Assembly (NCBI GenBank): GCA_026983855.1 | Contig: JALSTE010000762.1 | Location: 1-7,213 of the forward strand | Direction: 5' to 3' | Source of the DNA: Acidimicrobiia bacterium | GTDB lineage: Bacteria; Actinomycetota; Acidimicrobiia; Acidimicrobiales; Poriferisodalaceae | Length of the DNA stretch: 7,213 bases | In this document: in pieces, positions 6,537 to 7,213 of the stretch | Numbering within the stretch: the first letter of the stretch is position 1 | Layout: each line of letters starts with the position of its first letter | Notes under the pieces: model-generated | Seen by the model: the letters and a program-made list of their open reading frames with translations, nothing else | What the model was told of the DNA's origin: nothing | Database searches by the model: none | Program-made: the position numbers and the translations under genes

Positions 6537-6781
6537 GACCCTCCATGATCGTTGGACCAGATTGTGGCCCGGGGGCCGACCTCAGTGCGAACCCCCGGAG
6601 TGGTCCCCGTCACCGGGGCGGGGTCGAAGTCGGGGCCCACGAGCGCCACCCGGCCACCGAAGGCCCGACGGACGCCGCCCCACCCCCCACTTCGGCGTGG
6701 AGTCCCGGGTCGCCCGGCGGGATTCCTGGGTCGCGCTCCGGAGACGTAGTATCGCTGGCTCCGCGAGATGGGAGCTGGCAA
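6537..6781. promoter_or_regulatory. Divergent intergenic region (carboxylase / small helical protein)
   Basis: This 245 bp region separates two divergent genes. Its plus-strand frame stays open but encodes low-complexity Gly/Pro/Arg sequence and is not taken as coding. Small dyads are GGCCC-GG-GGGCC at 6566-6577 and CCCCG-TCAC-CGGGG at 6605-6618. Toward the carboxylase, a weak promoter match is TTCGCA (minus strand, 6591-6586) and CACAAT (6566-6561) with a long 19-nt spacer. Toward the small gene, TAGTAT at 6747-6752 is the clearest -10-like box. Confidence 0.4.
6747..6752 (+). promoter_or_regulatory. Candidate -10 box for the 59-residue gene
   Basis: TAGTAT matches five of six positions of the consensus TATAAT-type box if the G is discounted and the fifth-position A is allowed to vary, strictly four of six. 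It stands out in the GC-rich surroundings and lies 29 bases before the GTG start, leaving a leader of about 20 nt. The -35 region (TTCCTG near 6723-6728) is weak. Confidence 0.35.
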
Positions 6782-6961
6782 GTGGCCAAAGTCGAAATCA
6801 CCCCCGAGGAGGCCGAGATGCTCTCGGGACTCCTGGAGAACCGGCTGGAGGAGATCTCCGCCGAGATCCACCACTCGATCGTGTCCTCCTTCACCGAGGA
6901 ACTCAAGGCCAAGCAGGCCGGGCTGAGGGCCCTCAAGGCCAAGGTCGACGCGGTCATGTGA
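6782..6961 (+). CDS. Small helical protein of unknown function (59 aa)
   Basis: I do not recognise a named family. The 59-residue product (MAKVEITPEEAEMLSGLLEN at the start) is predicted by eye to be almost wholly alpha-helical, with an N-cap at ITPEE and heptad-like leucine/isoleucine spacing through LLENRLEEISAEIHHS and a second helix LKAKQAGLRALKAKVDAV. It is rich in Glu and Lys, has no cysteine, no signal peptide and no membrane segment, so a cytoplasmic helical hairpin or coiled-coil oligomer is plausible. GTG at 6782 is chosen because GGGAG lies 7 nt upstream. Extending the frame upstream adds only compositional sequence. Similar short helical proteins with an ITPEEA-type opening are familiar as uncharacterised actinobacterial proteins, but I cannot verify that here. 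It diverges from the carboxylase and precedes the VOC gene by 205 bp, so no operon is implied. Confidence 0.8.
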   Translation: MAKVEITPEEAEMLSGLLENRLEEISAEIHHSIVSSFTEELKAKQAGLRALKAKVDAVM

Positions 6962-7027
6962 GCCCCACCCACCCGGGTGACGGAGATCCCGCCGTCGTCC
7001 CCACGCCCGTCGTTGGCCCACTGGATC

Positions 7028-7060
7028 CGGCCGCGGCCTTCCCACTCTGAAGCCGGGCCG
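7028..7060 (+). terminator. Candidate terminator hairpin after the 59-residue gene
   Basis: CGGCC at 7028-7032 pairs with GGCCG at 7056-7060, and CGGC at 7034-7037 pairs with GCCG at 7052-7055, giving a 9-bp stem with one bulged G and a 14-nt loop. It lies 66 bases past the stop of the small gene. No T-run follows, so the call rests on stem strength and position. Confidence 0.3.
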
Positions 7061-7082
7061 CCACCTCGGTGTCCACGCTGTC

Positions 7083-7118
7083 ACCCAATTCAAAAAGTGT
7101 TCACTTGCGTTATTGGGT
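7083..7118. promoter_or_regulatory. Concentric dyad, candidate operator of the VOC gene
   Basis: Two perfect inverted repeats share exactly the same centre (between 7100 and 7101). The outer arms are ACCCAAT at 7083-7089 and ATTGGGT at 7112-7118; the inner arms are AAGTG at 7095-7099 and CACTT at 7102-7106 around TT. The element is much more AT-rich than its surroundings and ends 48 bp before the VOC start codon. A 2-nt loop makes an RNA hairpin unlikely, so a DNA site for a dimeric or tetrameric regulator is the better reading. Weak promoter matches overlap it, for example TTCAAA at 7089-7094 with TATTGG at 7111-7116. A bound repressor would block such a promoter. Confidence 0.5.
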
Positions 7119-7166
7119 CGGGTCTGCGATTCTCGGGTGAGGTCCTCTGGACGCGAGGAGGCGAAC

Positions 7167-7213
7167 ATGAGGCTCGAACACGTCAATCTGACCGTCACCG
7201 ATCTAGACCGCTC
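7167..7213 (+). CDS. VOC/glyoxalase-fold protein, N-terminus only
   Basis: Only 15 codons and two bases are present before the right edge: MRLEHVNLTVTDLDR, with the next codon probably serine. This pattern (a histidine at about position 5, then V-x-L-x-V-x-D-L-x-x-S) is the usual first beta strand of the vicinal oxygen chelate superfamily, which includes glyoxalase I, extradiol dioxygenases and resistance proteins. H5 would be a metal ligand in the metal-dependent members. The start is well supported by GAGGAG 6 nt upstream of the ATG at 7167. The specific reaction cannot be told from so little sequence. Confidence 0.75.
   Translation, partial: MRLEHVNLTVTDLDR

Larger units (their letters stand above)
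6962..7166. other. Intergenic region upstream of the VOC gene
   Basis: This 205 bp stretch shows no convincing gene. It contains a perfect 10-bp palindrome CACCCGGGTG at 6970-6979, a bulged hairpin at 7028-7060, and an unusually AT-rich patch from about 7081 to 7115 that carries a concentric dyad. The AT-rich patch and its distance to the start codon suggest that the VOC gene has its own promoter here. Confidence 0.5.

Noticed and set aside
6520..6546. Eight-codon mini-ORF (MEGHGQLN) overlapping the carboxylase start on the minus strand
   Set aside because: It begins 10 nt upstream of the carboxylase ATG, and the carboxylase ribosome site lies within it, but it has no ribosome site of its own. 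It is most likely a by-product of the ATGGAGG sequence.
6545..6781. Upstream extension of the 59-residue gene to a 138-residue protein
   Set aside because: The extra 79 residues are low-complexity Gly/Pro/Arg/Ser sequence with no ribosome site at the upstream ATG, whereas GTG at 6782 has GGGAG at 7 nt and begins the helical sequence.
6970..6979. Palindrome CACCCGGGTG just after the 59-residue gene
   Set aside because: It has no loop, so it is not a terminator hairpin, and a 10-bp GC palindrome is not rare in this composition; no second copy was seen near a promoter.

Overview
The window is a very GC-rich stretch of bacterial chromosome with strong third-position G/C bias. Gene starts mostly carry GGAGG-like ribosome sites, and one uses GTG. 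The gene content points to an Actinomycetota member, perhaps from the Acidimicrobiia or a related high-GC lineage; the phylum is fairly likely and the class is a guess. It includes a single-chain biotin-dependent acyl-CoA carboxylase of the type described from mycobacteria, an arylamine N-acetyltransferase, and a zinc-ribbon thioredoxin. I see no insertion sequence, tRNA, rRNA, CRISPR array or phage gene, so this looks like ordinary metabolic chromosome.

Layout. On the minus strand, read right to left, a nitronate monooxygenase-like flavoprotein (2132-1020) is followed 52 bp later by a TrxC-type thioredoxin (967-482). After a 214 bp gap with a strong hairpin comes the N-terminus of a hydantoinase/oxoprolinase A-type protein (267 to beyond the left edge). 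Divergent from the flavoprotein, an arylamine N-acetyltransferase runs on the plus strand (2219-3064). It meets the 1155-residue carboxylase (6536-3069, minus strand) tail to tail with only 4 bp between the stop codons. Divergent from the carboxylase, a 59-residue all-helical protein of unknown function (6782-6961) is followed by the first 15 codons of a VOC/glyoxalase-fold protein (7167 to beyond the right edge). An AT-rich concentric dyad upstream of that last gene is the best operator candidate in the window.

How the genes relate. The carboxylase has biotin carboxylase, biotin carrier and carboxyltransferase domains in one chain and should carboxylate an acyl-CoA. The flavoprotein, thioredoxin and HyuA-like gene form one directional group and suggest oxidation or detoxification of small nitrogenous or xenobiotic compounds, with thiol redox support, but no single pathway can be proven. 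The N-acetyltransferase would use acetyl-CoA or another acyl-CoA and fits the same broad theme.

I do not see a clear unprecedented system. The points most worth a second look are the concentric dyad before the VOC gene, the compact single-chain carboxylase with unusual residues in its biotin carboxylase active-site region, the conserved-looking 59-residue helical protein, and the 4-bp convergent junction with hairpins embedded in the opposing genes.
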